Below, piece after piece: positions 54,997-64,000 of a stretch of DNA of 64,000 nt. Position 1 is the first letter of the stretch, and each line of letters starts with the position of its first letter. The notes under the pieces are model-generated. The model was not told where the DNA came from. It saw nothing but the letters and a program-made list of their open reading frames with translations, and did no database searches. Position numbers and translations under genes: made by a program. The stretch is from Lachnospiraceae bacterium (GTDB taxonomy: Bacteria; Bacillota; Clostridia; Lachnospirales; Lachnospiraceae). The DNA lies in the NCBI GenBank assembly GCA_015056765.1, contig SVFQ01000003.1, forward strand, positions 90,433 through 154,432. Reading direction: 5' to 3'.

Positions 54997-55908
54997 GTGG
55001 CTAAAGCAAAATATAAAGACGAAAACGAAACTACCAGAATGGTACGTTCCGGTGATTCAAAAGTTGGAGATATCGTATTCATCATTATCTGTGTGCTGAT
55101 TAGTTTGATTTGTCTGGTTCCTATGATTAACCTTTTGGCCAGATCTTTATCCGGTACAGATTACCTGGTAAGACATCAGGTTTACCTGATTCCAAAAGGC
55201 CTGAATTTCAAGGCATATCAGACAGTATTAGGAGACCCCAAGTATGTAAAGAGTTTTATTTGGACCGTGTTCCTGACGGTGATTTGCACGTTGGTATCCC
55301 TTACCATGACCACCTTATGCGCGTATCCGCTTATTTTCAATAAATTAAAGGGTCGTGGTATTTTCAACATCATCATTACCATCACTATGTTCTTCAATGC
55401 AGGTACCATTCCAAACTACTTGCTGATGAAAGATCTGGATTTGTTGGATAATCCACTGGTACTGATCGTGCCGGGATGTATGAGCGTCTACAACATGATC
55501 ATTATGAGAAGTTTCTTCTATGGTATTCCGGAGTCTTTACAGGAATCCGCAGAAATCGATGGCGCTTCCTTCTTCCGCATTTTGTGGAGCATCTACTTAC
55601 CATTATCGAAACCGGTACTTGCCACCTTGGCACTGTTTTATGCAGTAGGTAGATGGAATGGATATTCTGATGCGCTGATGTACATGAAGAACAAGGATTT
55701 TTATCCATTACAGCTTCTTCTGTATAACATCTTAAATAATATGAACTCAGTAGAAGTAGCCACACAGGAAGGCTTCTCTACACCAGGACTTTCCGAGTCC
55801 TTGAAAGCAGCCATCGTTATGTTCTCCACAATTCCGATTCTCTGCATTTATCCATTCTTGCAGAAGTATTTCATCCATGGAGTGACACTGGGTGCTGTGA
55901 AAGAGTAA
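54997..55908 (+). CDS. sugar ABC transporter permease (YtcP/AraQ-like)
   Basis: ESAEIDGASFFRILWSIYLPLSKPVLATLALFYAVGRWN. Confidence 0.93.
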   Translation: MAKAKYKDENETTRMVRSGDSKVGDIVFIIICVLISLICLVPMINLLARSLSGTDYLVRHQVYLIPKGLNFKAYQTVLGDPKYVKSFIWTVFLTVICTLVSLTMTTLCAYPLIFNKLKGRGIFNIIITITMFFNAGTIPNYLLMKDLDLLDNPLVLIVPGCMSVYNMIIMRSFFYGIPESLQESAEIDGASFFRILWSIYLPLSKPVLATLALFYAVGRWNGYSDALMYMKNKDFYPLQLLLYNILNNMNSVEVATQEGFSTPGLSESLKAAIVMFSTIPILCIYPFLQKYFIHGVTLGAVKE

Positions 55909-55974
55909 TCATTCACTTGGTCAATACGCCGGTGGGCGTTTTTGATAAAACAAACAACAATTGGGAGGTTAGAA

Positions 55975-57669
55975 ATGAAGAAAAAGATTGTTTCCATCAT
56001 CTTAGCATGCTCTATGCTTGCAAGCCTTACAGCATGCGGAAGCAAAAGCTCTGAAACTACCGGAACTGATGCAGGTGCTGCACAGACTACTACCGGAACA
56101 GAAACCGCAGCAAGCGGCACATCTGAACTTGTAGACGGTAAGTTCGCAGAGACCAAACACATTACTGTCGAGGTATATGACAGAGGTAACGACGGTGGTA
56201 CAGACCCTACAAACAACATGTACACCGACTACATCAAGAAAGGTATGTTGGAAGACCACAACGTAGAAGTAGAATTTGTAGCTGTTCCACGTTGGACAGA
56301 GACAGAAGAAATCAACAACCTGCTTGCATCTGGTGGTGCACCGGATATCTGTCTGACATACTCTTATCCAACTATCCAGACTTATGCCAACATGGGTGGT
56401 GTACTGGATATGAAACCACTTCTTGATCAGTATAGCGGTGAACTGACCAACTTACAGAACTGGCTTGGCGATACCAATATCTATTGGGATTTGGATGATG
56501 AAAAAGGTACCTTATGGGCTATCGAAGGTAAAAGAGCAAACTCCAGAAGAATCCTTACATTCATGAGAAAAGACTGGCTTGATACTTTAGGTCTGGAAGA
56601 GCCTAAGACACAGGAAGAGTTCTACAATGCAATTTGCGCATTTAGAGACAATGCTGATAAACTTCTTGGCGCTGATGCAGACAAGATGGTTCCATTCTCC
56701 GTATCCTATGACGTAGGTTGGAGAGCTGCCCTTTTAATCGAATCTCAGATGGATCCTGACATCACAGATAAAGAGTTCTACATCAATGGCTTTGATGATC
56801 GTAAACTGACTCAGAACGGTACCAAAGAAGCTATGAGAATTCTGAACAAATGGTATAACGAAGGTCTTCTTTGGAATGACTTCGCATTATACACAGCAGG
56901 CGATTCCACAGAAGATGACATGATGAAAGCCGGCTATGTAGGTGCATTCCAGCACAACTGGGATTATCCTTTCAGAAATGGCGAAGATTCCATCCAGGCA
57001 AATCTGCAGAGACTGATTGGACCTGAAGCAAAATACGTAGCAGTAGACTGCTTCGAAAACAGCAAGGGTGAAACTCTGAAATATGTTGACTCCACCGCTG
57101 GTGATAGAAAGATTTTCTTCCCATCCACCAACGATGAACCTTTAGCTTCTTTACTGTACTTAGACTGGATTTCTCAGCCAGAACACATCCAGTACTTACA
57201 GATTGGTGATGAAGGTGTAACACACAAAACTTTGGATGATGGTGCTATTGAAGTCATGGCAGCTACAGGAGATCCAATTATGAACTCCGGTAACAACATT
57301 GACTACACCATCACTTGCAACGGTTTAAACCTTGTAGACAGCAACCTGACAAAACTTTCTGCTGCCCACAGCTATGCACCAGCAGATGCAGCTGACGTAC
57401 AGCAAGCAATTGATTACGCAGATACCTGCAACAAAGTAGCAAAGAACGTAAAAGTTCCTGAAATCAAAGCAGAAGACGGTATGGGTGAAGCATTATCTTC
57501 TAAGAGAGACGTGGTTTACGATACTGCCTTAGTAGCAAAACCTGATCAGTTCGACGCAGTTTGGGATGAAGCAATCGCTGATTACCTTGCATCCGGCGGA
57601 CAGGCTATTATGGATGAGCGTAAAGCTGCATTCGAAGCAAAATACGGTTCTTCTACATCTGTAGAATAA
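55975..57669 (+). CDS. ABC transporter extracellular solute-binding lipoprotein
   Basis: Signal peptide and lipobox SLTACGS; family 1 SBP-like; SD GGGAGG. Confidence 0.92.
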   Translation: MKKKIVSIILACSMLASLTACGSKSSETTGTDAGAAQTTTGTETAASGTSELVDGKFAETKHITVEVYDRGNDGGTDPTNNMYTDYIKKGMLEDHNVEVEFVAVPRWTETEEINNLLASGGAPDICLTYSYPTIQTYANMGGVLDMKPLLDQYSGELTNLQNWLGDTNIYWDLDDEKGTLWAIEGKRANSRRILTFMRKDWLDTLGLEEPKTQEEFYNAICAFRDNADKLLGADADKMVPFSVSYDVGWRAALLIESQMDPDITDKEFYINGFDDRKLTQNGTKEAMRILNKWYNEGLLWNDFALYTAGDSTEDDMMKAGYVGAFQHNWDYPFRNGEDSIQANLQRLIGPEAKYVAVDCFENSKGETLKYVDSTAGDRKIFFPSTNDEPLASLLYLDWISQPEHIQYLQIGDEGVTHKTLDDGAIEVMAATGDPIMNSGNNIDYTITCNGLNLVDSNLTKLSAAHSYAPADAADVQQAIDYADTCNKVAKNVKVPEIKAEDGMGEALSSKRDVVYDTALVAKPDQFDAVWDEAIADYLASGGQAIMDERKAAFEAKYGSSTSVE

Positions 57670-57680
57670 TATTACCTATT

Positions 57681-57715
57681 AAAGACGCTCCGTCTTTCCA
57701 TGGATGGGGCGTCTT
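57681..57715 (+). terminator. hairpin between SBP gene and uxuA
   Basis: AAGACGC ... GCGTCTT, weak U tract; may be partial terminator or mRNA stabiliser. Confidence 0.5.
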
Positions 57716-57748
57716 ACTATAAAAAAGAAAAACAGGAGAGTAGCTATC

Positions 57749-58822
57749 ATGGAAATGACGCTTCGCTGGTTCGGAAGCCAGTTTGACACAGTAACCTTAA
57801 AACAAATTCGTCAGATTCCCGGTGTTACCGGTGTCATCACAACTTTATATGATACAACCCCGGGGGAAGTGTGGACGAGAGAAAAAATCAGAGCTTTGAA
57901 AGAGGAAGTAGAAGCATCGGGACTGCATATATCCGGCATCGAATCCGTCAACATTCATGATGCAATCAAAATCGGTAGCGAAGACCGTGACCTGTATATC
58001 GACAATTATATCGAAACCCTCAAAAACTTAGGGGAAGAGGATATCCACCTGGTATGCTATAATTTCATGCCGGTATTTGACTGGACCAGAACGGAACTTG
58101 CAAGAGTTCGCCCGGATGGTTCCACGGTACTTGCCTATACGCAAGAAGCTATCGATGCACTAGATCCGGAGAAAATGTTTGCATCCATCAGCGGAGATGC
58201 CAATGGGGCTATCCTTCCGGGATGGGAACCGGAGCGTATGGCAAAAATCAAAGAGCTTTTTGCACTTTATAAAGACGTAGACGATGAGAAATTATTTGCG
58301 AATTTGAAATACTTCTTAGAGCGTATCATGCCGGTGTGCGATGCGTATAATATAAATATGGCCATTCATCCGGATGATCCGGCTTGGTCCGTATTTGGAC
58401 TGCCTCGTATCATTATCAATCTGGAAAACATTCAGAGGATGATGAAGATGGTAGATAATCCACATAATGGTGTGACTTTCTGCGCCGGGTCCTATGGTAC
58501 CAACAGAGAAAATGATTTACCTACCATGATACGTGCACTAAAGGGCAGAATTCATTTTGCTCATGTGAGAAATCTGAAATTCCATTCAGATGATAACTTT
58601 GAAGAAGCAGCGCATTTGTCTTCGGACGGTGATTTCGATATGTATGAAATCATGAAAGCGCTATATGATATAGAATTTGAAGGTCCCATCAGACCGGATC
58701 ACGGTCGTATGATTTGGGACGAGGTGGCAATGCCGGGGTACGGACTTTATGATAGAGCCTTAGGCGCCACTTATCTAAATGGCTTATGGGAAGCCATCGA
58801 CAAATCTCAGAAAAGAGGTTAG
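57749..58822 (+). CDS. uxuA: mannonate dehydratase
   Basis: MTLRWFGSQFDTVTLKQIRQIPGVTGVITTLYD, MAIHPDDPAWSVFGLPRII, HFAHVRNLK, GPIRPDHGRMIW. Confidence 0.96.
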   Translation: MEMTLRWFGSQFDTVTLKQIRQIPGVTGVITTLYDTTPGEVWTREKIRALKEEVEASGLHISGIESVNIHDAIKIGSEDRDLYIDNYIETLKNLGEEDIHLVCYNFMPVFDWTRTELARVRPDGSTVLAYTQEAIDALDPEKMFASISGDANGAILPGWEPERMAKIKELFALYKDVDDEKLFANLKYFLERIMPVCDAYNINMAIHPDDPAWSVFGLPRIIINLENIQRMMKMVDNPHNGVTFCAGSYGTNRENDLPTMIRALKGRIHFAHVRNLKFHSDDNFEEAAHLSSDGDFDMYEIMKALYDIEFEGPIRPDHGRMIWDEVAMPGYGLYDRALGATYLNGLWEAIDKSQKRG

Positions 58823-58828
58823 AAAGAA

Positions 58829-60331
58829 ATGCTAGCATTAAATAAAGAGGGACTTAAAGATACAGCAGCTTGGCAGAAAAAAGGCTATGCTCTTCCTACC
58901 TTTGACAGAGAAGCTGTTAGTAAGCGGACAAAAGAAAATCCTACCTGGATTCATTTTGGAGCAGGTAATATCTTTCGTGCTTTTCAGGCAAATGTGTGCC
59001 AAACCCTGTTAAACCAGGGGGTATTAGACACGGGCCTTATCGTAGCAGAGGGCTATGATTATGAGATTCTGGAAAGCTATAACAGACCCCATGATGAATT
59101 CAGCATTCTGGTTACTTTAAAGGCAGACGGAACAGTAGAAAAAACGGTAGTTGGTTCCGTAATGGAATCTTGTATGTTAGACGAAGAGAACGAAACAGAA
59201 ATCGCCAGGTTACGAGAAATCTTCAGAGCTCCGTCCCTGCAGATGGTGAGCTTTACCATTACAGAAAAGGGCTACAAGACTGCTGCTTATATGAAAAAGG
59301 TGACAGGACTTTTGCTGGAAAGATATAAAGCAGGTGCTTTGCCGGTAGCCATGGTAAGCATGGATAACTGCAGCCACAACGGAGACAAGTTAAAAGAAGC
59401 ATGCCTTTTGATGGCAAAGGATTTCCTGACACAGGGCCTTTGTGATCAGGGCTTTATAGACTATTTAGAGAATGGAGAGAAGGTATCCTTCCCGCTGTCC
59501 ATGATAGATAAAATCACCCCCAGACCGGATGACAAAATCAAAGAGATGCTGATCGCGGATGGGGTAGCAGATATGGAACCTGTTATCACAAAGAAAAATA
59601 CCTATGTGGCACCTTTTGTAAACGCGGAAGAGACGGAATATCTGGTCATCGAAGATCTGTTTCCAAATGGTAGACCTGCACTGGAAAAAGGCGGTATCTA
59701 CTTTACGGACCGTGAAACCGTAGATCGTACAGAGAAAATGAAGGTTTGTACATGCCTGAATCCTTTGCACACGGCACTGGCTATCTTTGGATGCCTTCTA
59801 GGGTATACCACCATCCATGATGAAATGGAAGATGAGACATTAAAGAAGCTTGTGACCAAATTAGGACATGAGGAAGGTATGCCGGTAGTGGTAAATCCAG
59901 GCATTATCAAGCCGGAAGACTTCTTAGAAGCCGTATTGACGAAACGTTTGCCCAATCCTTTTATGCCGGATACACCACAGCGTATCGCCTGTGATACTTC
60001 TCAGAAACTGGCCATTCGTTTCGGGGAAACCATAAAAGCATATCGAGCTCGTAATGACCTCTCCACAGAGAGTCTTACCTTAATTCCTGTTGTATTTGCC
60101 GGGTATTTGCGATATCTGCAGGGCATCGATGATAAGGGCAATGCATTTGAGCAGAGTCCAGATCCATTATTGGAGGAATTAAAGGCATTATCTCCGGAAG
60201 ACGTGTTGCATCGTCAGGATGTGTTCCTGGTGGATTTGTTTGCTGATTCTATGGGACAGCGCTGTCTGGATCTTTTTCATCAGATGCAGGGAGCAGGAAA
60301 CGTACGAAAGACATTGGAGGGGTTAGTATGA
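58829..60331 (+). CDS. uxuB: mannitol dehydrogenase family / fructuronate reductase
   Basis: WIHFGAGNIFRAFQANV, VSMDNCSHNGDKL, LNPLHTALAIFGCLLGY; context in the glucuronate operon. Confidence 0.88.
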   Translation: MLALNKEGLKDTAAWQKKGYALPTFDREAVSKRTKENPTWIHFGAGNIFRAFQANVCQTLLNQGVLDTGLIVAEGYDYEILESYNRPHDEFSILVTLKADGTVEKTVVGSVMESCMLDEENETEIARLREIFRAPSLQMVSFTITEKGYKTAAYMKKVTGLLLERYKAGALPVAMVSMDNCSHNGDKLKEACLLMAKDFLTQGLCDQGFIDYLENGEKVSFPLSMIDKITPRPDDKIKEMLIADGVADMEPVITKKNTYVAPFVNAEETEYLVIEDLFPNGRPALEKGGIYFTDRETVDRTEKMKVCTCLNPLHTALAIFGCLLGYTTIHDEMEDETLKKLVTKLGHEEGMPVVVNPGIIKPEDFLEAVLTKRLPNPFMPDTPQRIACDTSQKLAIRFGETIKAYRARNDLSTESLTLIPVVFAGYLRYLQGIDDKGNAFEQSPDPLLEELKALSPEDVLHRQDVFLVDLFADSMGQRCLDLFHQMQGAGNVRKTLEGLV

Positions 60332-60966
60332 ATACAGTGATTGAACAGCTGGGAAGCTTTGGGATAGTTCCGGTTGTAGTGTTAGAGTCTGCAGAATCTG
60401 CAGAACCTTTGGCAGATGCCCTTTGCGAAGCAGGACTTGCTTGTGCAGAGGTGACATTCCGTACAGAAGCGGCGGAAGAATCCATTAGACGTATGGTAGA
60501 GGCGCATCCGGAGATGGTAGTAGGGGCTGGAACTGTCCTCACCATCGACCAGGTGGAAAGAGCCGTACAGGCAGGAGCGAAATTCATTGTGGCTCCCGGC
60601 TTTGACTCGGAAATCGTTGACTATTGTTTAGAGAAAGATATCCCGGTAGTACCGGGGTGCATCACGCCATCTGAAGTGGCACAGTGTGTGAAAAGAGGCC
60701 TTGAGGTGCTGAAGTTCTTCCCGGCAGAGCAAGCCGGTGGACTTGCTATGCTAAAGGCGATGGCAGCTCCCTATACTTCCGTAAGATTTATGCCTACCGG
60801 TGGCATTTCCACCGCCAATTTGGCAGATTATCTGGGCTTTCAGAAGATTCTGTGTTGCGGTGGCAGCTGGATGGTAAAGGCAGATATGATCGAAAAGGGT
60901 GATTTTGACTCTATCAAAGCAAAAACAAAAGAAGCAGTAGAAATCGTTAGGAGGGTAAGAGCATGA
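60328..60966 (+). CDS. eda: 2-keto-3-deoxy-6-phosphogluconate aldolase
   Basis: IVPVVVLESAESAEPLADALCEAGLACAEVTFRT, VGAGTVLT, KFFPAEQAGG, RFMPTGGIS. Confidence 0.95.
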   Translation: MNTVIEQLGSFGIVPVVVLESAESAEPLADALCEAGLACAEVTFRTEAAEESIRRMVEAHPEMVVGAGTVLTIDQVERAVQAGAKFIVAPGFDSEIVDYCLEKDIPVVPGCITPSEVAQCVKRGLEVLKFFPAEQAGGLAMLKAMAAPYTSVRFMPTGGISTANLADYLGFQKILCCGGSWMVKADMIEKGDFDSIKAKTKEAVEIVRRVRA

Positions 60967-61994
60967 AAAAAGTAGTAACCATGGGAGAAATCATGCTTAG
61001 ACTCTCTACACCGAATCACGAGAGACTGATTCAGGCAGATGAGTTTGACGTATGCTATGGTGGCGGAGAAGCCAATGTAGCAGTTTCTCTTTCCAATTAC
61101 GGATATGAAACAGAATTTGTGACAGCACTTCCGGAGCATGCTATGGGAGATTGTGCTATAGCAGCTTTGCGTAAATATGGAGTAGGCACCCATCACATTG
61201 CAAGATGTGGTGAGAGACTTGGCATTTATTATTTAGAGTCCGGTTCTGCCATGAGACCAAGTAATGTGATCTATGACAGGGCAGGCAGCTCCATGGCCAC
61301 AGCTTCAGGAGCAGACTTTGATTTTGATGCGATTTTCCGGGATGCAGATCACTTCCACTTTACAGGCATTACCCCTGCTATCAGTGATGCAGCAGCAAAG
61401 CTGACAAAAGAAGCGCTGATTGCTGCCAAAAAGCATGGCGTGACCGTATCCGTAGATTTAAACTTTAGAAAGAAACTTTGGAGCAGCGAAAAAGCCAAAG
61501 AAGTGATGACCGATTTGATGCAGTATGTGGATATCTGCATCGGCAACGAAGAGGATGCAGAAAAGGTACTGGGCTTCAAAGCAGCCAATAGTAATGTAGA
61601 AAAAGGGGAACTGAACCTAGCAGGTTATGAAGAAATCTTTAAACAGATGGTAGAAAAGTTCCACTTTAAATATGTGGTATCTTCTTTGCGTCAGTCTATT
61701 TCTGCTTCCAATAATGGCTGGAGTGCGTGTATCATGGATGGAGAGAGTGGAAAGTTTTATCACTCCAAGACCTATTCCATTACACCGATAGTAGACCGTG
61801 TAGGTGGTGGAGACAGCTTCGCGGCAGGATTGCTTTGTGGCTTATTAGATGAAAAATCAATGGAAGACGCGCTGGAATTTGCAGTAGCGGCTTCTGCATT
61901 AAAACATACGATTCCCGGTGACTTTAACCATGTGACCCGTGCAGAGGTAGAGAACCTGGCTGGTGGAGATGGCTCGGGAAGAGTACAGAGATAA
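60963..61994 (+). CDS. kdgK: 2-keto-3-deoxygluconate kinase (PfkB family)
   Basis: MGEIMLRLSTPNHERL, GGGEANVAVSLSNYG, VDRVGGGDSFAAGLLCGLL; operon context. Confidence 0.92.
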   Translation: MKKVVTMGEIMLRLSTPNHERLIQADEFDVCYGGGEANVAVSLSNYGYETEFVTALPEHAMGDCAIAALRKYGVGTHHIARCGERLGIYYLESGSAMRPSNVIYDRAGSSMATASGADFDFDAIFRDADHFHFTGITPAISDAAAKLTKEALIAAKKHGVTVSVDLNFRKKLWSSEKAKEVMTDLMQYVDICIGNEEDAEKVLGFKAANSNVEKGELNLAGYEEIFKQMVEKFHFKYVVSSLRQSISASNNGWSACIMDGESGKFYHSKTYSITPIVDRVGGGDSFAAGLLCGLLDEKSMEDALEFAVAASALKHTIPGDFNHVTRAEVENLAGGDGSGRVQR

Positions 61995-62006
61995 AAGAGG
62001 AATGTA

Positions 62007-63422
62007 ATGCGTCAGTTTTTAGATGAAGATTTCATGCTTTCAAACAAAACGGCATCCAGGCTGTATCATGCCTATGCGGATGTAAAGAAAGTGCCGATTA
62101 TTGATTACCATTGTCATATTCCGGTGGAAGAAATATGGGAAGATAAAAAGTTTCGAAATATGACGGAACTATGGCTGTCTGCAGATCACTATAAGTGGAG
62201 ACAGATGCGCGTGTGTGGCATTCCGGAGAAGTATATTACCGGGGATGGCTCAGATTACGAGAAATTCGAGGCCTTTGCCTCTATTATGCCAAAACTTTTG
62301 GGCAATCCTTTGTATCACTGGTCTCATCTGGAACTAAAGCGGTACTTTGGCATTAAGGAAACCTTAGGTCCGGATACGGCAGAAGAAATCTGGAATCGTT
62401 GTAATGAGATACTTTCCGATTCTTCTTTTTCTGCCAGAGGCCTGATTAAGCGCTCCAATGTGGCATTGATTTGTACCACAGATGATCCGTTGGATGACTT
62501 GCATTGTCACGAGAAACTGGCAGAGGATACTACTTTCGATACGGTGGTATTGCCGGCGTTCCGTCCGGATGAGGTACTCGCTCTTTACAAGCATTCCTGG
62601 AACTCCTATATCGATAAACTGGCGGCTGCAGCAGAAGTGGAGATTGATTCCATAGACGCACTGTTAGAGGCCTTAGAGAAACGAATTGATTATTTCGTAG
62701 CCAGAGGTTGTAAGGTATCGGATCATGGACTTTTCGATGCCAGATTCGAAGCCTGCACGCAGGCAGAAGCAGAAGCGATTTTCCAGAAATGCAGAAGAGG
62801 GGAAAACGCTACGGTGATGGACTGCAAACAGTTTGACTCTTATATGCTGATCAAACTGGCGAAGATGTATCATGATAGAGATATGGTGATGCAGCTGCAT
62901 TTCGGTGTAGTGAGAGATACCAATACCATGGCCTTTATGAAAATGGGCATCAATACCGGTTTCGACTCTATGCACAATGAAACGTATACAAGACCTCTAT
63001 TAAAGCTTTTGGACGCCATGAACGTGGGCGAGGGCTTGCCAAAGACCATCCTGTATTCTCTGAATCCTATCGACAATGCGGCTATAGACTGTGTCATTGG
63101 TTGTTTTGCTGAAGAAGGGATAAAAGGTAAGATACAGCATGGTAGCGCCTGGTGGTTTAATGATCATATGGAAGGTATGGAAAGTCAGTTAAAGAGTTAT
63201 GCCGCTTTATCAACTCTTGGCAATCATATCGGAATGCTGACAGATTCCAGATCACTTTTGTCCTACACCAGACATGAGTATTTCCGCCGAATTTTGTGTA
63301 ATTATATCGGTTCTTATGTGGAAAATGGTATGTATCCGGAGGAGGACCGTTATTTAGAAGAAATGATACGTGGCATTAGCTTTGAAAATGCCAATACCTA
63401 TTTTGGATTTGGATTAGAATAA
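62007..63422 (+). CDS. uxaC: glucuronate isomerase
   Basis: VPIIDYHCHIPVEEIWEDKKF, TTDDPLDDL, LHFGVVRDTNT, MLTDSRSLLSYTRHEYFRRILC. Confidence 0.96.
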   Translation: MRQFLDEDFMLSNKTASRLYHAYADVKKVPIIDYHCHIPVEEIWEDKKFRNMTELWLSADHYKWRQMRVCGIPEKYITGDGSDYEKFEAFASIMPKLLGNPLYHWSHLELKRYFGIKETLGPDTAEEIWNRCNEILSDSSFSARGLIKRSNVALICTTDDPLDDLHCHEKLAEDTTFDTVVLPAFRPDEVLALYKHSWNSYIDKLAAAAEVEIDSIDALLEALEKRIDYFVARGCKVSDHGLFDARFEACTQAEAEAIFQKCRRGENATVMDCKQFDSYMLIKLAKMYHDRDMVMQLHFGVVRDTNTMAFMKMGINTGFDSMHNETYTRPLLKLLDAMNVGEGLPKTILYSLNPIDNAAIDCVIGCFAEEGIKGKIQHGSAWWFNDHMEGMESQLKSYAALSTLGNHIGMLTDSRSLLSYTRHEYFRRILCNYIGSYVENGMYPEEDRYLEEMIRGISFENANTYFGFGLE

Positions 63423-63440
63423 TAAAAAAGAGGGTAAGAC

Positions 63441-64000
63441 ATGAAAACAGTAAAGGCGCCAACAGATCCAGAGAAGAACAGACCTTATTTTTATATCATT
63501 AAGGACAAGGAAATTTTTAGTGCAAAGGCTGAGGATGGCACCGGAGTGTGCTTCTTATATCAAAGTGATGGAAGATTAAAAAGCAGCGCAGACTTTGTGG
63601 GTAATGTAAAAGACCAAAGTCAAATCGAGATGCTTGGAACGGTAGAAGGCTTCCGCAAACTGGTACACTCTGTGGGTATTTCTATGGAGTGCGAGAATCA
63701 GGAAGAACTGAAATTTGTGTTCCAGATGTATGGTAAGAAGGATTTATATGGTGGTGGTGCAAACCTCGTAGCAACTGTAAAAGCTGACGGAAGTGAGCAT
63801 CGCATTTACTTAAAAGATGTGGACTGGCAGGAAGATGATGACGTGCCGGGACAGATTCGTATTCATTTTCCAAAACCGGAACAGACGGCGTATTTAAATG
63901 TGCGCTTTTATTTAAACGACGGCTTTGAAGGTCCGGAGCAGATAGAAGCAAAGCCGGTGGATACTTCGTCAGCAGCGTACAAAGCCATGATTCAGAAGTC
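63441..64000 (+). CDS. partial ORF running off the window; N-terminal beta-rich module
   Basis: ATG with SD AGAGGG; open to the window end; MKTVKAPTDPEKNRPYFYIIKDKEIFSAKAEDG ... SSAAYKAMIQKS. Confidence 0.75.
   Translation, partial: MKTVKAPTDPEKNRPYFYIIKDKEIFSAKAEDGTGVCFLYQSDGRLKSSADFVGNVKDQSQIEMLGTVEGFRKLVHSVGISMECENQEELKFVFQMYGKKDLYGGGANLVATVKADGSEHRIYLKDVDWQEDDDVPGQIRIHFPKPEQTAYLNVRFYLNDGFEGPEQIEAKPVDTSSAAYKAMIQK

Noticed and set aside
1-64000. CRISPR, prophage, transposon or toxin-antitoxin systems
   Set aside because: Looked for repeat-spacer periodicity, transposase/integrase motifs and paired small ORFs; none seen by eye. Divergent repeats cannot be excluded without computation.

Overview
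The window reads as a contiguous piece of a low/medium-GC Firmicutes chromosome, most like Lachnospiraceae from gene content and order (inference). Almost all genes are on the + strand. I saw no rRNA, tRNA, CRISPR array, transposase, integrase or phage gene. Contents in order: pcrA 3' end; a small membrane protein; an unlisted 48-aa small ORF; rlmD-like methyltransferase; an ArsB/NhaD/SLC13-type permease; a hydrolase. Then a cyclic-di-GMP/phosphorelay region (about 6.2-29.7 kb) encoding a degenerate GGDEF-EAL protein, a 1138-aa REC-GGDEF-EAL-PAS-like-GGDEF protein, an orphan Hpt protein, three membrane HD-GYP-type proteins, a beta-propeller hybrid histidine kinase and an MCP. It is interrupted by patatin, a PHP phosphatase and the gap-pgk-tpi glycolytic operon. 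Next come rpsO-pnp-prfC, a transglutaminase lipoprotein, the conserved Asp23-nusB-xseAB-ispA-dxs-tlyA-nadK-argR-recN block, glgA, a flippase, an AraC regulator divergent from BrkB/GH2/VanZ, murI, and a GntR-controlled glucuronate module (ABC permeases and SBP, uxuA, uxuB, eda, kdgK, uxaC). Most interesting: (i) two paralogous 7TM-HD-GYP proteins with an unrecognised C-terminal region that looks like a tandem duplicated beta-rich module, one copy having lost HD-GYP catalytic residues; (ii) a promoter-structured RNA-terminator unit just upstream of the HD-GYP/propeller-kinase/MCP operon that could be an attenuator or small RNA; (iii) a palindromic operator shared by the gntR and glucuronate ABC promoters; (iv) two probable leaderless genes. 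All domain calls come from reading motifs by eye, with no database search.
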